From Amycolatopsis jejuensis (GTDB lineage: Bacteria; Actinomycetota; Actinomycetes; Mycobacteriales; Pseudonocardiaceae): 64,000 nucleotides of DNA. Of this stretch, positions 35,387 to 43,580 are shown piece by piece (positions within the stretch are counted from its first letter, which is position 1; each line of letters begins with the position of its first letter). The position numbers and the translations under genes are program-made. The DNA lies in NCBI RefSeq assembly GCF_000717335.1, contig NZ_JNYZ01000004.1, positions 1 through 64,000 of the forward strand, in the 5' to 3' direction. Below the pieces are notes generated by a model. That model searched no databases. It was given only the letters and a program-made list of their open reading frames with translations, and had not been told where the DNA came from.

Positions 35387-37048
35387 GTGGACTACCCGCC
35401 TCGACACGGGCAAGGCGATCGCCGCCCCGCCCGCTCGCGGCAGGACCAGCCCGGCCGTGCGCGCCGTCCACCGCCACCACCGCCCCGAGCCCGCCGCGAG
35501 GCCCCCGGATCCGGCCCGGCCCGCCGTCCGGCCCCACCACCGCGCCGGCCACCGGCCCGCCGTCCCCGCCGCAACCCGATGCGCGGCGCGAAAATCGCCG
35601 TCGCCGTGGTGTCGCTGCTGGTCATGGGGCTCACCGGGTACGCGTGGGCGTCGCTGCAGGGGCTGGTCAACGGGCTGAACTACGCCGACGTGATCGGCGC
35701 GGGCGGGGGCGGCGAGAAGCCCGCCGACGGTGCCCGCGACATCCTCCTGGTCGGCCTCGACAGCCGCACCGACGCGCAGGGCAACCCGCTCTCCCAGCAA
35801 CTGCTCGACCAGCTGCGCGCGGGCGAGTCGGACGGCGAGCTGAACACCGACACCCTGATTTTCGTGCACATCCCGAACGACGGCAGCAAGGCCGTCGCGA
35901 TCTCGCTGCCGCGTGACTCGTACGTCGACATCCCCGGCTACGGCAAGCACAAGATCAACTCCGCGTATGCCAGGGCGATGCTGCAGGCGCGCAAGGATCT
36001 GCAGGCCCAAGGTGTCACGGATCCGAAGGAGCTCGACGTCAAGGCCAACCAGGCCGGGGCGAAGCAGCTGATCGGCACGGTCGAGGCGCTCACCGGGTCC
36101 ACGATCGACAACTACGCGGCGATCAACCTGCTCGGCTTCAGCGAGATCACGCAGGCCGTCGGCGGCGTGGACGTGTGCCTCAACAACAATGTCGACGACG
36201 AGTACTCCGGCGCGAACTTCACCAAGGGCCAGCACACGATCGCCGGGGTGGAAGCGCTGGAGTTCGTCCGGCAGCGGCACGGCCTCCCGCGCGGGGACCT
36301 CGACCGGGTGGTGCGCCAGCAGGTGTTCATGGCCGGAATGGCGCGCAAGATCCTGTCCGCGGGCACGCTCACCGACCCCGGCAAGCTCAACGCGCTGATC
36401 GACGCGATCAAGAAGTCCGTGGTGCTGAACCAGAACTGGGACATCTTCAGCTTCGCCCAGCAGATGAAGGGGCTGACCGGCGGGCAGCTGGAGTTCCGCA
36501 CGATCCCGGTCGACAACGTCGAGTATCGCACGCCGAACGACGGCGTCGCGATCAAGGTCGACCCGGCCAAGGTGAAGGCGTTCGTGCAAGGGCTCGCGGG
36601 CCCGCAGGCCGATCAGCAGCCCGCACCGCCGCCGCAGCAAGCGAACGACGCGCACAAGGACATCACGGTCGACGTCCGCAACGCGACGGGCCGCAACGGG
36701 CTGGCTGCGAGCGTGTCGAAGCAGCTGACGTCGAAGGGCTTCAAGGCGGGCGAGACGGACAACGCGTCATCCCGGAAGACGACGGTGATCTGGGTCCCGA
36801 ACGGCGGACAGGCCGCGGGGCAGGCAGTGGCCGACGCGCTGGGTACCAAGGCGACCGTGCAGGAGGACAAGAGCGTTCCGGCCGGACACGTGAAGGTGTA
36901 CCTGGGCTCGGATTACCAGCCGTCGGACGGCGCGTCGAGCGGCACCGGCTCGGCACCGGCCCCGCGGCAAGAGGCCGCCACCCCACCGCCGTCGGCAGGC
37001 GACGACCAGCAGCCGATCACCGCCGAGGGTGTGCCCTGCGTCAACTGA
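35387..37048 (+). CDS. LCP (LytR-CpsA-Psr) family protein, cell-wall glycopolymer ligase
   Basis: A 553-aa membrane protein. A Pro/Arg-rich cytoplasmic tail of about 65 residues and one helix (AKIAVAVVSLLVMGLTGYAW) precede the LCP domain, which has DILLVGLDSR near 118, ISLPRDSYVDIPGYG near 170, and RQRHGLPRGDLDRVVRQQ near 300. The LytR_C domain follows near 425 (VDVRNATGRNGLAASVSKQL). LCP enzymes transfer polyprenyl-linked polymers such as arabinogalactan to peptidoglycan. The GTG start has 'agaaggag' seven bases upstream. Confidence 0.92.
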   Translation: MDYPPRHGQGDRRPARSRQDQPGRARRPPPPPPRARREAPGSGPARRPAPPPRRPPARRPRRNPMRGAKIAVAVVSLLVMGLTGYAWASLQGLVNGLNYADVIGAGGGGEKPADGARDILLVGLDSRTDAQGNPLSQQLLDQLRAGESDGELNTDTLIFVHIPNDGSKAVAISLPRDSYVDIPGYGKHKINSAYARAMLQARKDLQAQGVTDPKELDVKANQAGAKQLIGTVEALTGSTIDNYAAINLLGFSEITQAVGGVDVCLNNNVDDEYSGANFTKGQHTIAGVEALEFVRQRHGLPRGDLDRVVRQQVFMAGMARKILSAGTLTDPGKLNALIDAIKKSVVLNQNWDIFSFAQQMKGLTGGQLEFRTIPVDNVEYRTPNDGVAIKVDPAKVKAFVQGLAGPQADQQPAPPPQQANDAHKDITVDVRNATGRNGLAASVSKQLTSKGFKAGETDNASSRKTTVIWVPNGGQAAGQAVADALGTKATVQEDKSVPAGHVKVYLGSDYQPSDGASSGTGSAPAPRQEAATPPPSAGDDQQPITAEGVPCVN

Positions 37049-37110
37049 CGCATTGCTCCATTCGGGGTAAGTCGAGATTTCTTCGCGAAAACCGCGTAAT
37101 GAAACGGCTC

Positions 37111-37131
37111 CCCGATGCTTTCACCATCGGG
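37111..37131 (+). terminator. Hairpin after the LCP gene
   Basis: CCCGATG and CATCGGG form a 7-bp stem with a 7-base loop in the 124-base gap between the LCP and XRE genes. There is no T tract; it is a weak terminator candidate. Confidence 0.3.
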
Positions 37132-37172
37132 ACGCAAGCCCGCGTCCGCGAGGTTGGTGAGGGGCAGGGGCC

Positions 37173-37934
37173 GTGATCGACGCTGAGCACTACCAGCGGG
37201 TACTCGGAGACGAGCTGCGCAAGCTCCGGCGTGGCCGAGGGTGGACGCGCAAGGAGCTGAACGCGCATCTGCAGAGCGAGATCTCACTGCAGACACTGGC
37301 GACCTACGAACTGGGCACGCGGCAATGCTCCGTGGTCCGCCTGGTCGAGCTGTGCGTGGCAATGGACGAGCTACCCCAGGACCTGCTGGCGAAAGTGCAC
37401 AGCCGGGTCTTCACCGAGGAACCGGGCCGGGTAAGGGTGGACCTGCGCCGGGTGGTCGCGGAGGCGGGACCGGAGCTGACCCCGTTACGCCGCTGGGCAG
37501 AGGGACGGTTACGGCAGATCGGAGCTTCGGTACCGGCTTCCCGGGTTTCGGGTGCTGGTGGGGGTTCTGGTGGTTCTTCACGGTCCAGTGCTTCGGGTTC
37601 TGGTGCTTCCGGTTCTGGTGGTGCTGGTGGTTCTTCTCGGTCCGGTGCTTCTGGTGCTGGGGTTTCCGGTTCTGGTACTTCCGGTTCTGGTGCTGGGGTT
37701 TCCCGTTCCGGCAGTGGGTTTTCCGGCTCCGGTGGGCCAGTTCCGGGTGCCGGAACTGGTCCGGGCTCCGGCACCGCCCGCCCGGAATCCCCTGGCAGTC
37801 AGCCCTCTTCCTCCGGCAGCCCAGCCTCGGGCGAGGTGTCCTTCGACCTGGCCGCACTGGAACGGATGGCCGAACTGTGCGGCCTCCCGACCGCGGAACT
37901 GGTGTCATACCTCCGAAAACTCGCCCCAGCCTGA
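37173..37934 (+). CDS. XRE-type DNA-binding regulator with a Gly/Ser-rich linker
   Basis: A 253-aa protein. Residues 5-70 form a helix-turn-helix domain (LGDELRKLRRGRGWTRKELN, then ISLQTLATYELGTRQCS) like developmental XRE regulators of actinomycetes. Residues about 125-215 are almost entirely Gly, Ser, Ala, Thr and Val in imperfect 'SGSGASGSG' repeats. A conserved C-terminal helix (FDLAALERMAELCGLPTAELVSYLRKLAPA) follows. Linker codons end mostly in T (ggt, tct, gct), unlike the G/C-ending codons on either side, which suggests recent expansion by slippage. GTG start. Confidence 0.85.
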   Translation: MIDAEHYQRVLGDELRKLRRGRGWTRKELNAHLQSEISLQTLATYELGTRQCSVVRLVELCVAMDELPQDLLAKVHSRVFTEEPGRVRVDLRRVVAEAGPELTPLRRWAEGRLRQIGASVPASRVSGAGGGSGGSSRSSASGSGASGSGGAGGSSRSGASGAGVSGSGTSGSGAGVSRSGSGFSGSGGPVPGAGTGPGSGTARPESPGSQPSSSGSPASGEVSFDLAALERMAELCGLPTAELVSYLRKLAPA

Positions 37935-37973
37935 CCCACCCGCGGCGCTTTCCTCCCGCCGCTTCCAAGACCA

Positions 37974-38020
37974 CGAGGGGGACTTTCGCGACTCCTCCCC
38001 TGCCGCGAAAGTCCCTCTCG
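37974..38020. repeat. Family-B palindrome (copy 1)
   Basis: A 47-base hairpin with arms 'cgagggggactttcgcg' and 'cgcgaaagtccctctcg' around 'actcctcccctgc', 36 bases past the XRE stop. A copy with two mismatches is at 38349-38395. It lies in a convergent gap (37935-38415) and probably terminates transcription. Confidence 0.75.
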
Positions 38021-38348
38021 TACTACGCGCACTTCCGCTTCACGCTTGATGTTTTACTGCTAGCCACTTGGTGCATGATGCTTACCGCTTGATGTTTTGC
38101 CACGTTGAGCGCATCACCGCCACCTCGGCCGACACTCACCGTCCACACGGGACCCCAACCGAAGTCCGCCCCCGCACTGTCCACAGCGCACTCACCCAGT
38201 CCCGGCCCCACTTGCCCAGTCCCGGCCCATTCGGCCAGTCCCTGCACCACTCACGCAACCCTGCACCGTCCACACGCGACTTTTGCACCCTGTAACCTGC
38301 CGCACCGTCCACTTCGGACCCGCCGCGGACCGTGCACCCCACGAACCG

Positions 38349-38395
38349 CGAGGGGGACCTTCGCGACTCCTCCCCTGCCGCGAAAGTCCCCCTCG
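38349..38395. repeat. Family-B palindrome (copy 2)
   Basis: A 47-base hairpin differing from copy 1 at two positions, 21 bases before the convergent stop of the monooxygenase gene. Between the copies lie 330 bases without a gene, including two 'cttgatgtttt' motifs (near 38046 and 38090) and several 'cgtccac' words. I see no other function. Confidence 0.75.
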
Positions 38396-38415
38396 CTCCC
38401 AAGCTCACCCCGGCA

Positions 38416-39876
38416 TCACCCGAGCAGTTCGAAGTCCTCGCGCTGCACCGTGCGGGTGTCCAGCCAGTACCGCCACGTGAACCCCGGCCAGATCGTCCGG
38501 TTCACGCCCTTCGCGTCGAGGTACCAGCTCTTGCATCCGCCCTGGGTCCAGATTCCGTTGGCCAGTTTGCGTTGCACGTCCGCGTTGAAGCGTTCCTGCA
38601 CATCTTCCCGCGGTTCCAGTGCGCGGGCACCGGCCAGGCGCAATGCCTGTGCGACGTACGAAATCTGCGCCTCGATCATGAACACCACCGAATTGTGCGC
38701 GAGCCCGGTGTTCGGGCCGAGCAGGAGGAACAGGTTCGGGAAGCCGTTCACCGTGATACCGAGATGCGTCCGCATACCCTCGCTCGCCCATTCTTTCGCG
38801 AGATTGCGGCCGTCGCGGCCGACGATTTCCAGTTCGTCGAACGCGTCCGTGACGTGGAAACCGGTGCCGTAAATGATCGCGTCGACCTCGTGTTCCACGC
38901 CCGCCGCGTCGACGACGCTGTGCTCGCGGACCTCGGCTACGCCGTCGGTGACCACCTCGGCATTTTCGCGCGCCAGCGCCGGATAGTAATCGTTCGAAAT
39001 GAGGACTCGCTTGCAGCCCATGGTGTAATCCGGCGTCAGCTTGGCGCGCAGCTGCGGATCCGGTACCGCACGGTCGATATTGCGCTTCGCAATCCGCTGG
39101 CCGATCTTCATGATCCACGGCTTGCCGTTGAAGCCGAAAGCGCGCGCTTCCAGTGTCCAGTAAAGGAAATTTCGATACAACCGCTGCACCGGCGGCACCA
39201 CGCGGAACAATCGATGCAGCCAGCCGGGCATTTCACGGTCAGCCTTCGGCATCACCCACGGCGGCGTACGCTGGAACAACGTCAATTCCGCCACCTGTGA
39301 AGCGATCTTCGGCACGAACTGGATCGCACTCGCCCCCGTTCCGACCACGGCGACGCGTTTTCCGGTGAAATCGAAATCGTGGTTCCATTCGGCAGAATGG
39401 AATACGCTCCCGGCAAAGTGCTCTATTCCCGGCAGCTCGGGGATCATCGGCCGGTGCAACGCACCGAGTGCCGAGACGAGCACCGGCGCGACGAACTCGT
39501 CACCACCACGAGTGCTTACATGCCAACGGTTTTCCTCCTCATCCCAGCGCGCGCCGGTCATTTCCTGGCCGAAGCGGATGAAGCGGCGCACGTCATATTT
39601 GCCGGCAACCTCGCGCAGGTAGCGGAAGATCTCCGGCTGCGGCGAGTGCGTACGAGACCAGCCGGGATTCTGCTCGAAGGAGAACGAGTACATGTGCGAC
39701 GGGATGTCGCACGCGCAACCGGGGTAACTGTTGTCCCGCCAGGTGCCGCCGACGTCGGCTGCCTTCTCGAGGACCACGAAGTCGTCGCGCCCGTCCTTGC
39801 GCAGCCGGACGGCCATGCCGAGCCCGGAGAACCCGGTCCCGACCACGATCACGCCCGTCTCCGTGCGGTTGCCCAT
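38416..39876 (-). CDS. Flavin-dependent monooxygenase, Baeyer-Villiger type
   Basis: A 486-aa FAD/NADPH flavoprotein that probably inserts oxygen next to a ketone or oxidises a heteroatom. The first Rossmann motif, VVGTGFSGLGMA, is near residue 11. The type I BVMO fingerprint F-x-G-x3-H-x3-W is present as FAGSVFHSAEW near 157, and the second nucleotide motif VVGTGASAIQ is near 182. The residue after the Trp is Asn rather than the usual Pro or Asp. ATG 39876 has 'gggagg' upstream and is preferred over ATG 39888. It is divergent from a TetR gene that probably controls it. Confidence 0.9.
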   Translation of the reverse strand: MGNRTETGVIVVGTGFSGLGMAVRLRKDGRDDFVVLEKAADVGGTWRDNSYPGCACDIPSHMYSFSFEQNPGWSRTHSPQPEIFRYLREVAGKYDVRRFIRFGQEMTGARWDEEENRWHVSTRGGDEFVAPVLVSALGALHRPMIPELPGIEHFAGSVFHSAEWNHDFDFTGKRVAVVGTGASAIQFVPKIASQVAELTLFQRTPPWVMPKADREMPGWLHRLFRVVPPVQRLYRNFLYWTLEARAFGFNGKPWIMKIGQRIAKRNIDRAVPDPQLRAKLTPDYTMGCKRVLISNDYYPALARENAEVVTDGVAEVREHSVVDAAGVEHEVDAIIYGTGFHVTDAFDELEIVGRDGRNLAKEWASEGMRTHLGITVNGFPNLFLLLGPNTGLAHNSVVFMIEAQISYVAQALRLAGARALEPREDVQERFNADVQRKLANGIWTQGGCKSWYLDAKGVNRTIWPGFTWRYWLDTRTVQREDFELLG

Positions 39877-39910
39877 GCGTCCTCCCATTTACTGTTACCC
39901 GGAGTCCATC

Positions 39911-39940
39911 TTACTCAGAGTAGGTTACTACCGGTAGAGT
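39911..39940 (+). promoter_or_regulatory. Promoter/operator between the monooxygenase and TetR genes
   Basis: The palindrome TACTC-A-GAGTA (39912-39922) overlaps the -35 region ('ttactc', 39911-39916) of a promoter with -10 TAGAGT at 39935-39940. The expected transcription start is at or next to the TetR GTG (39948), so the mRNA would be leaderless. Repressor binding here would control both genes. Confidence 0.45.
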
Positions 39941-39947
39941 GTGCGCC

Positions 39948-40547
39948 GTGACCACCGCCAAGCGCAAGCGCATGCCCCGGGCCGAACGTGAGCGGCAGAT
40001 GATCGAGGTCGCCGAGCAGGTCTTCGGCGAGCGCGGCTACGCGGCGGCGTCGATGGACGAGATCGCCGAGCTCGTGGGCGTGTCCAAGCCGATGCTGTAC
40101 GAGTACTTCCACTCGAAAGAGGGCTTGCTGCTGGCATGCATCCGGAAGTCACGGGCGGCATTGCGGGAGGTCACGAAGCAGTCGGTGGCCGGTGCACCCA
40201 GCGCGGAAGAGGCGCTGCGACGTGGCCTGCTGGCGTTTTTCGTGTTCATCCGCGAGCGGCGGCCCGCCTGGTCACTGCTGCGGCACGAGATGGCGTTGAT
40301 CGGCACGCCCGCGGCGGAGGAGATCGAGGAAACCCGCCGCCAGCAGACCGACCTGATCATCTCGCTGATGAGCGGCTACCTCGACGGCGACGACCCGCTG
40401 CGCACCGAAGCGTCGGCCGAGTTCGTGGTCGGCGGCTGCGAACGGCTCGCCATCTGGTGCGAGCGGTTCCCGGAGGTGACCCCGGAGAAGGCCACCGGGT
40501 ACGCGATGGAACTCCTCTGGGCGGGATTGTCACACCGAGCGATCTGA
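39948..40547 (+). CDS. TetR family transcriptional regulator
   Basis: A 199-aa repressor with a helix-turn-helix at about residues 20-60 (ASMDEIAELVGVSKPMLYEYFHSKEG) and a C-terminal domain of the TetR_C type that ends at a Trp/Leu-rich helix. It starts at GTG 39948; an upstream GTG (39939) lies within the presumed transcription start region. It is divergent from the Baeyer-Villiger-type monooxygenase gene and is its likely repressor. Confidence 0.92.
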   Translation: MTTAKRKRMPRAERERQMIEVAEQVFGERGYAAASMDEIAELVGVSKPMLYEYFHSKEGLLLACIRKSRAALREVTKQSVAGAPSAEEALRRGLLAFFVFIRERRPAWSLLRHEMALIGTPAAEEIEETRRQQTDLIISLMSGYLDGDDPLRTEASAEFVVGGCERLAIWCERFPEVTPEKATGYAMELLWAGLSHRAI

Positions 40548-40615
40548 CGTGCACGTGAAGATGACCGTGCATTAGGCCATTCGGTCGTCACTCAGCGCGA
40601 ACCCCGTCCCGTTAC

Positions 40616-40674
40616 TTGTGACACAGAGTTTTCTTACGGTATCGATGACACTGTAGAAAGACTGACTGAGTGTC
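40616..40674 (+). promoter_or_regulatory. Candidate promoter with a downstream leader hairpin
   Basis: TTGTGA (40616-40621) and TATCGA (40640-40645) are separated by 18 bases in a 220-base gap. GACACT (40647-40652) and AGTGTC (40669-40674) could pair in the leader of the gene starting at 40768. The matches are moderate. Confidence 0.3.
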
Positions 40675-40767
40675 GCGCCAGCGGCGGGGGAGCAGGAATC
40701 GCGTCATGAGTGTGCGGTGGCCGGGTCCCGGTGTGTGACGCATGCTGATGACGAGAGGGGTGAGGCA

Positions 40768-41376
40768 GTGGTGGAAACGATCACGGCGACATACAAGCAC
40801 GAGAACGACGACTGGACGATCACCGTCAGCGGCCGTGGCAAGGAGCTGACCGGGAAGGCGCCGGGCATCATTGCTGCGCGCGACCGGGCGGACCAGCTCG
40901 TGGAGAAGATCGCCCCGAACGAGCGTCCCACGGTCGTGCACCTGCTGAACGGCAACGCGCTGGAGTTCACCAGCACGTACATGGCCGCTCGCCTGACCCT
41001 GCCGGAGATCGAGCCGCTGGAAATCCCGCCGTCGAGGTCGGGGTCCGGCTCAGCTTCCGGCACGGCTTCGAAGACGGACAAGGACGCCAAGACAGAGCCG
41101 GAACCCAAGGCGGAGGCCAAGGACGCCGCGGCCGGTTCGAGTGCGACCGGTCCCGGTCCGGGTACCGCTGCAGCCGGTTCCGCTTCGGGTATCGCTACGG
41201 CCGGTTCCGCTTCGGGTGCCGCATCGGCCGCTTCGGACAAGGCAGATGCCACGAAACCGGCGCTGCCCCCGAGCAAGCAACTGCCGAAGGCAGTGGAAGA
41301 CCGCAAGCCCGGGGAGGCGAACCGCCCGGGTGTGACAGCGGGCGCGTCGGCGACGCCGCCTGCCGCACGCGCCTGA
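40768..41376 (+). CDS. HicB-like domain protein with a low-complexity tail, function unknown
   Basis: About 202 aa. Residues 1-80 (ITATYKHENDDWTITVSGRG, then GIIAARDRADQLVEKI) have the beta-beta-alpha pattern of HicB-like/DUF1902-type domains. The remaining 120 residues are Ala/Ser/Gly/Lys/Pro-rich with short repeats such as TAAAGSASGIATAGSASG. No hicA-like gene is adjacent, so an antitoxin role is doubtful. Two GTG codons (40768, 40771) follow 'gaggggtgagg'; either could start translation. The tail looks unstructured. Confidence 0.6.
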   Translation: MVETITATYKHENDDWTITVSGRGKELTGKAPGIIAARDRADQLVEKIAPNERPTVVHLLNGNALEFTSTYMAARLTLPEIEPLEIPPSRSGSGSASGTASKTDKDAKTEPEPKAEAKDAAAGSSATGPGPGTAAAGSASGIATAGSASGAASAASDKADATKPALPPSKQLPKAVEDRKPGEANRPGVTAGASATPPAARA

Positions 41377-41440
41377 CCTGAGGTTTTTCGGCGCCCTGCC
41401 TTGGGCTTCTCCGGGGCTGGATCGACCTGCATGGGCGCGG

Positions 41441-41774
41441 GGAGCCGCCCTGACCTGCACATTCAGGTTTTGATGCCTCCAGCACCGGGCCGTCGCTCGG
41501 GCCCACACACGTGTGCGGCTGCACATACGGGCTTTGGTGTCTCCGACACCGGGCCGTCACTCAGGCCCACACACGGTGCCGCCTGACCTGCACATTCAGG
41601 CCCTGGCGCCTCCAGCACCAGGTCGTCACTCAAGCCCACGCACGAGCGCGGGGCCGCCCGACCTGCACATTTGCGCTTTGGCGTCTCCAACACCGGGCCG
41701 TCGCACGGGGCGGGGAGCCACCTGACCTGCACACCGAGGCTTTGGCGTCTCCAGCATCGGGCCGTCGTCCCGGA
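41441..41774. repeat. Five degenerate tandem repeats of about 57-76 bases
   Basis: Units begin near 41441, 41514, 41578, 41654 and 41718. Each has 'gccgcctgacctgcacattcagg', a 'tttggcgtctccagcacc' core and 'gggccgtcnctcgggcccacacac'. The second unit lacks the 'tgac' part, and units differ by 10-30%. Frames through the array are not protein-like. The array lies in a gene-free stretch (41377-42488). Confidence 0.75.
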
Positions 41775-42222
41775 GTCGTCTCCGGCCCATGCGCATGAAA
41801 TGCCAGGCCGAGCTTCGGCGACCGCTCACGTTCGCAGCGACCTATCTGGACCTCTGCGCACCCGATTCAGCGCCCCGGACTTTCTCCACTGCGGAGACCA
41901 GGCTCAGCAACCGTCCGGCCGCGCCAACAGGTAGGTCACCCAGGCGGGTTAGCCCACATTGGCGTGCCCGCGCCATTCTTCCGACCCATCCGAGTGACCT
42001 CCAAACGAGTGACCACCAACGGGGTGGCAATTCTCACGAAGTTCACCCACCGTAATGATTGTGGCCGTCTTCCGGTCATTCGGGCTACACACGGCCAGTA
42101 CCCGGCCGATTACTCGCGCCGGAGCTTCGAAGACGCAGCCCGAGCCGGGTAGCGAACCGATCCACGGCCAGCCGAGCCGCCAGGTCTGCGCAGTCCCCGC
42201 AGGCGAACGACGAGGACCGAGC

Positions 42223-42425
42223 CCAGCCAGGGACGTCCACCGCGCTCGGCCGGTCCATTACCGGCCCTCAGCCGGACGTCCGACCCATCCGGGTCCATTA
42301 CCGCCCCCAGCCGGACACTCGCAGCCACGGGGCAAACAACCTTTCTCGCCCCAGAGCCGGACGTCCACCGCACCCAGCCGGGTCCATGTCGCCCGGCCAG
42401 ACAGCCGCCACGGGTGAACAACCCA
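42223..42425. repeat. Second set of degenerate repeats
   Basis: The phrases 'agccggacgtccaccgc' and 'ccgggtccattaccg' recur about four times between 42223 and 42425 at 40-50 base intervals. I see no gene here. The stretch 41775-42222 before it shows no structure I can name. Confidence 0.5.
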
Positions 42426-42488
42426 CCCTCACCGCGGCTGCGAGCCACGCACCGCCGCAGCAGGGCCGGTCTCAAGGAAAGCCGGGGG

Positions 42489-42710
42489 TCAGCGGAAGAG
42501 CTTCCGGATCAACAGCACCGCAACCAGCACCCCGGCCCCGATGAGCGGGTACTTGATCTTGGGGTCGTCCAGCTTGGCGCGGACGCCGTCCTTCGCCGCG
42601 GTGGCGAGTTTCTGCGGGCTGGCCTTGGTGCCGAGCTGGTCGAGAGTTGCCGCCAAAGCGGTCCTCGCCTGCTCGATCTCACGCTCGATGGTCTCGGGGT
42701 CGCGAGCCAC
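42489..42710 (-). CDS. DUF3618 family small membrane protein
   Basis: A 73-aa protein. The N-terminal helix ARDPETIEREIEQARTALAATLDQL is the DUF3618 signature, and a C-terminal membrane helix (PLIGAGVLVAVLLIRKLF) ends at the last residue. The GTG start at 42710 has a perfect 'aggagg' upstream. The family is common in actinobacteria, often beside phage-shock or YtxH-like genes; its function is unknown. It stands between repeats and a tRNA gene. Confidence 0.88.
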   Translation of the reverse strand: MARDPETIEREIEQARTALAATLDQLGTKASPQKLATAAKDGVRAKLDDPKIKYPLIGAGVLVAVLLIRKLFR

Positions 42711-42833
42711 GTGCCCTCCTCGCCGCGTCGGACTGTAGGCGCCCACCGTAGAGGACGGCACCCCTTCAGCGGCCACTGGCCACGCCGAGGCACCCCGAAC
42801 GTGGCACACGCTACGATCGCAACCGGGTTTCCC

Positions 42834-42907
42834 GGCGCCGTAGCCCAATTGGCAGAGGCACACGGTTTAGGTCCGTGCCAGTGAGAGTTCGAGTCTCTCC
42901 GGCGCCA
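42834..42907 (+). tRNA. tRNA with anticodon UAG (Leu by anticodon), short variable arm
   Basis: The 74-base cloverleaf folds as acceptor ggcgccg/cggcgcc, D-stem gcc/ggc with the GG pair in the loop, anticodon stem cacgg/ccgtg around loop tttaggt, a 5-base variable region, and T-arm gagag-ttcgagt-ctctc, with discriminator A. CCA is not encoded. The anticodon TAG reads CUA/CUG leucine codons. Bacterial leucine tRNAs normally have a long (class II) variable arm, which is missing here, so charging by leucyl-tRNA synthetase is uncertain. Confidence 0.88.
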
Positions 42908-42909
42908 CT

Positions 42910-43526
42910 TCAGTTCTCCGGCCTCCGGCAGCACGCGGTGCCACGGGGCCGGGCCGGTGAGACTCGCCCATGCAGCGAGCGCATCCGCGTCGAACAGCCG
43001 GATCCCGTGGTGCGCGGCGTGCTGCTGTGCCGGCCGGGTGAAGAACGAGGTGGTGACGACCGCCGCGACTTGCGCTCCGTGGACGGTGAAGCTCCGTGCA
43101 CGGTGAAACAGGGGCCGCCGAAACGCTGCAGATCCGGGCTGGTGACCTTGTGGGTGGGCACGTATCGCTTCGCCTGCAGGACGATCTTGCGGCCGTCCGG
43201 GGCGGTGGCGATCACGTCCGCGCCGAGGTCGCCGGCACCACCGACGCGCTGTGAGGACAGGCAGCCGTCACGGACGCACAGGTACGCGAGAGCTTCCTCG
43301 AACTCCGGCGCGCCCATCAGGTCGTAGCGAGCGATCTCCGGCAACCTGGCTGCCGGAAGCTGGGATGGCTGCTCGCGGGCGACCGCAGGAGCACGGCTCC
43401 GCCGCACCAGCAACGGAACCCGCACCCGATGATCACCGCCGCGACGACCCCGGAGACCACCGGGTACTCGGTCGCGGCGGTGACCACGAAGCCCAGGACG
43501 ACCGCGGTCAAACCCACTGCGAACAA
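42910..43526 (-). pseudogene. Decayed Mrr-type restriction endonuclease gene
   Basis: Two membrane helices (AVGLTAVVLGFVVTAATEYP...) are in one frame, and the nuclease domain (MGAPEFEEALAYLC, GDLGADVIATAPDGRKIVLQAKRY with the D-x(n)-QxK-like core) starts in another near 43430. Within the nuclease domain a 17-base tandem duplication (43074-43090 and 43091-43107, one mismatch) shifts the frame again. Deleting one copy restores FFTRPAQQHAAHHGIRLFDA, the usual Mrr C-terminal helix and strand. At least two frameshifts therefore inactivate the gene. It would have been a membrane-anchored nuclease acting on modified or foreign DNA. Confidence 0.75.
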
Positions 43527-43580
43527 GAAAGCAATGCAGCCCGTCGAGCCACGGTCACGATCGGTCGAACTGAACCCGAA

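Noticed and set aside
37304..37774. Antisense Pro/Glu-repeat frame opposite the XRE linker
   Set aside because: It mirrors the Gly/Ser-rich linker codons; no start signal or homologue is evident.
40768..41376. HicAB toxin-antitoxin module
   Set aside because: There is no hicA-like gene on either side; only a weak HicB-like fold resemblance is seen.
41441..41774. CRISPR array
   Set aside because: Repeats are degenerate, of unequal length and without uniform unique spacers, and no cas gene is present.
41511..41934. Small open frames across the tandem repeats
   Set aside because: They change frame between units and have no ribosome sites; the repeats are conserved as DNA rather than as protein.
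42834..43526. Integrated element at the tRNA gene
   Set aside because: No integrase, no second copy of the tRNA 3' end and no atypical gene block were found within the window.
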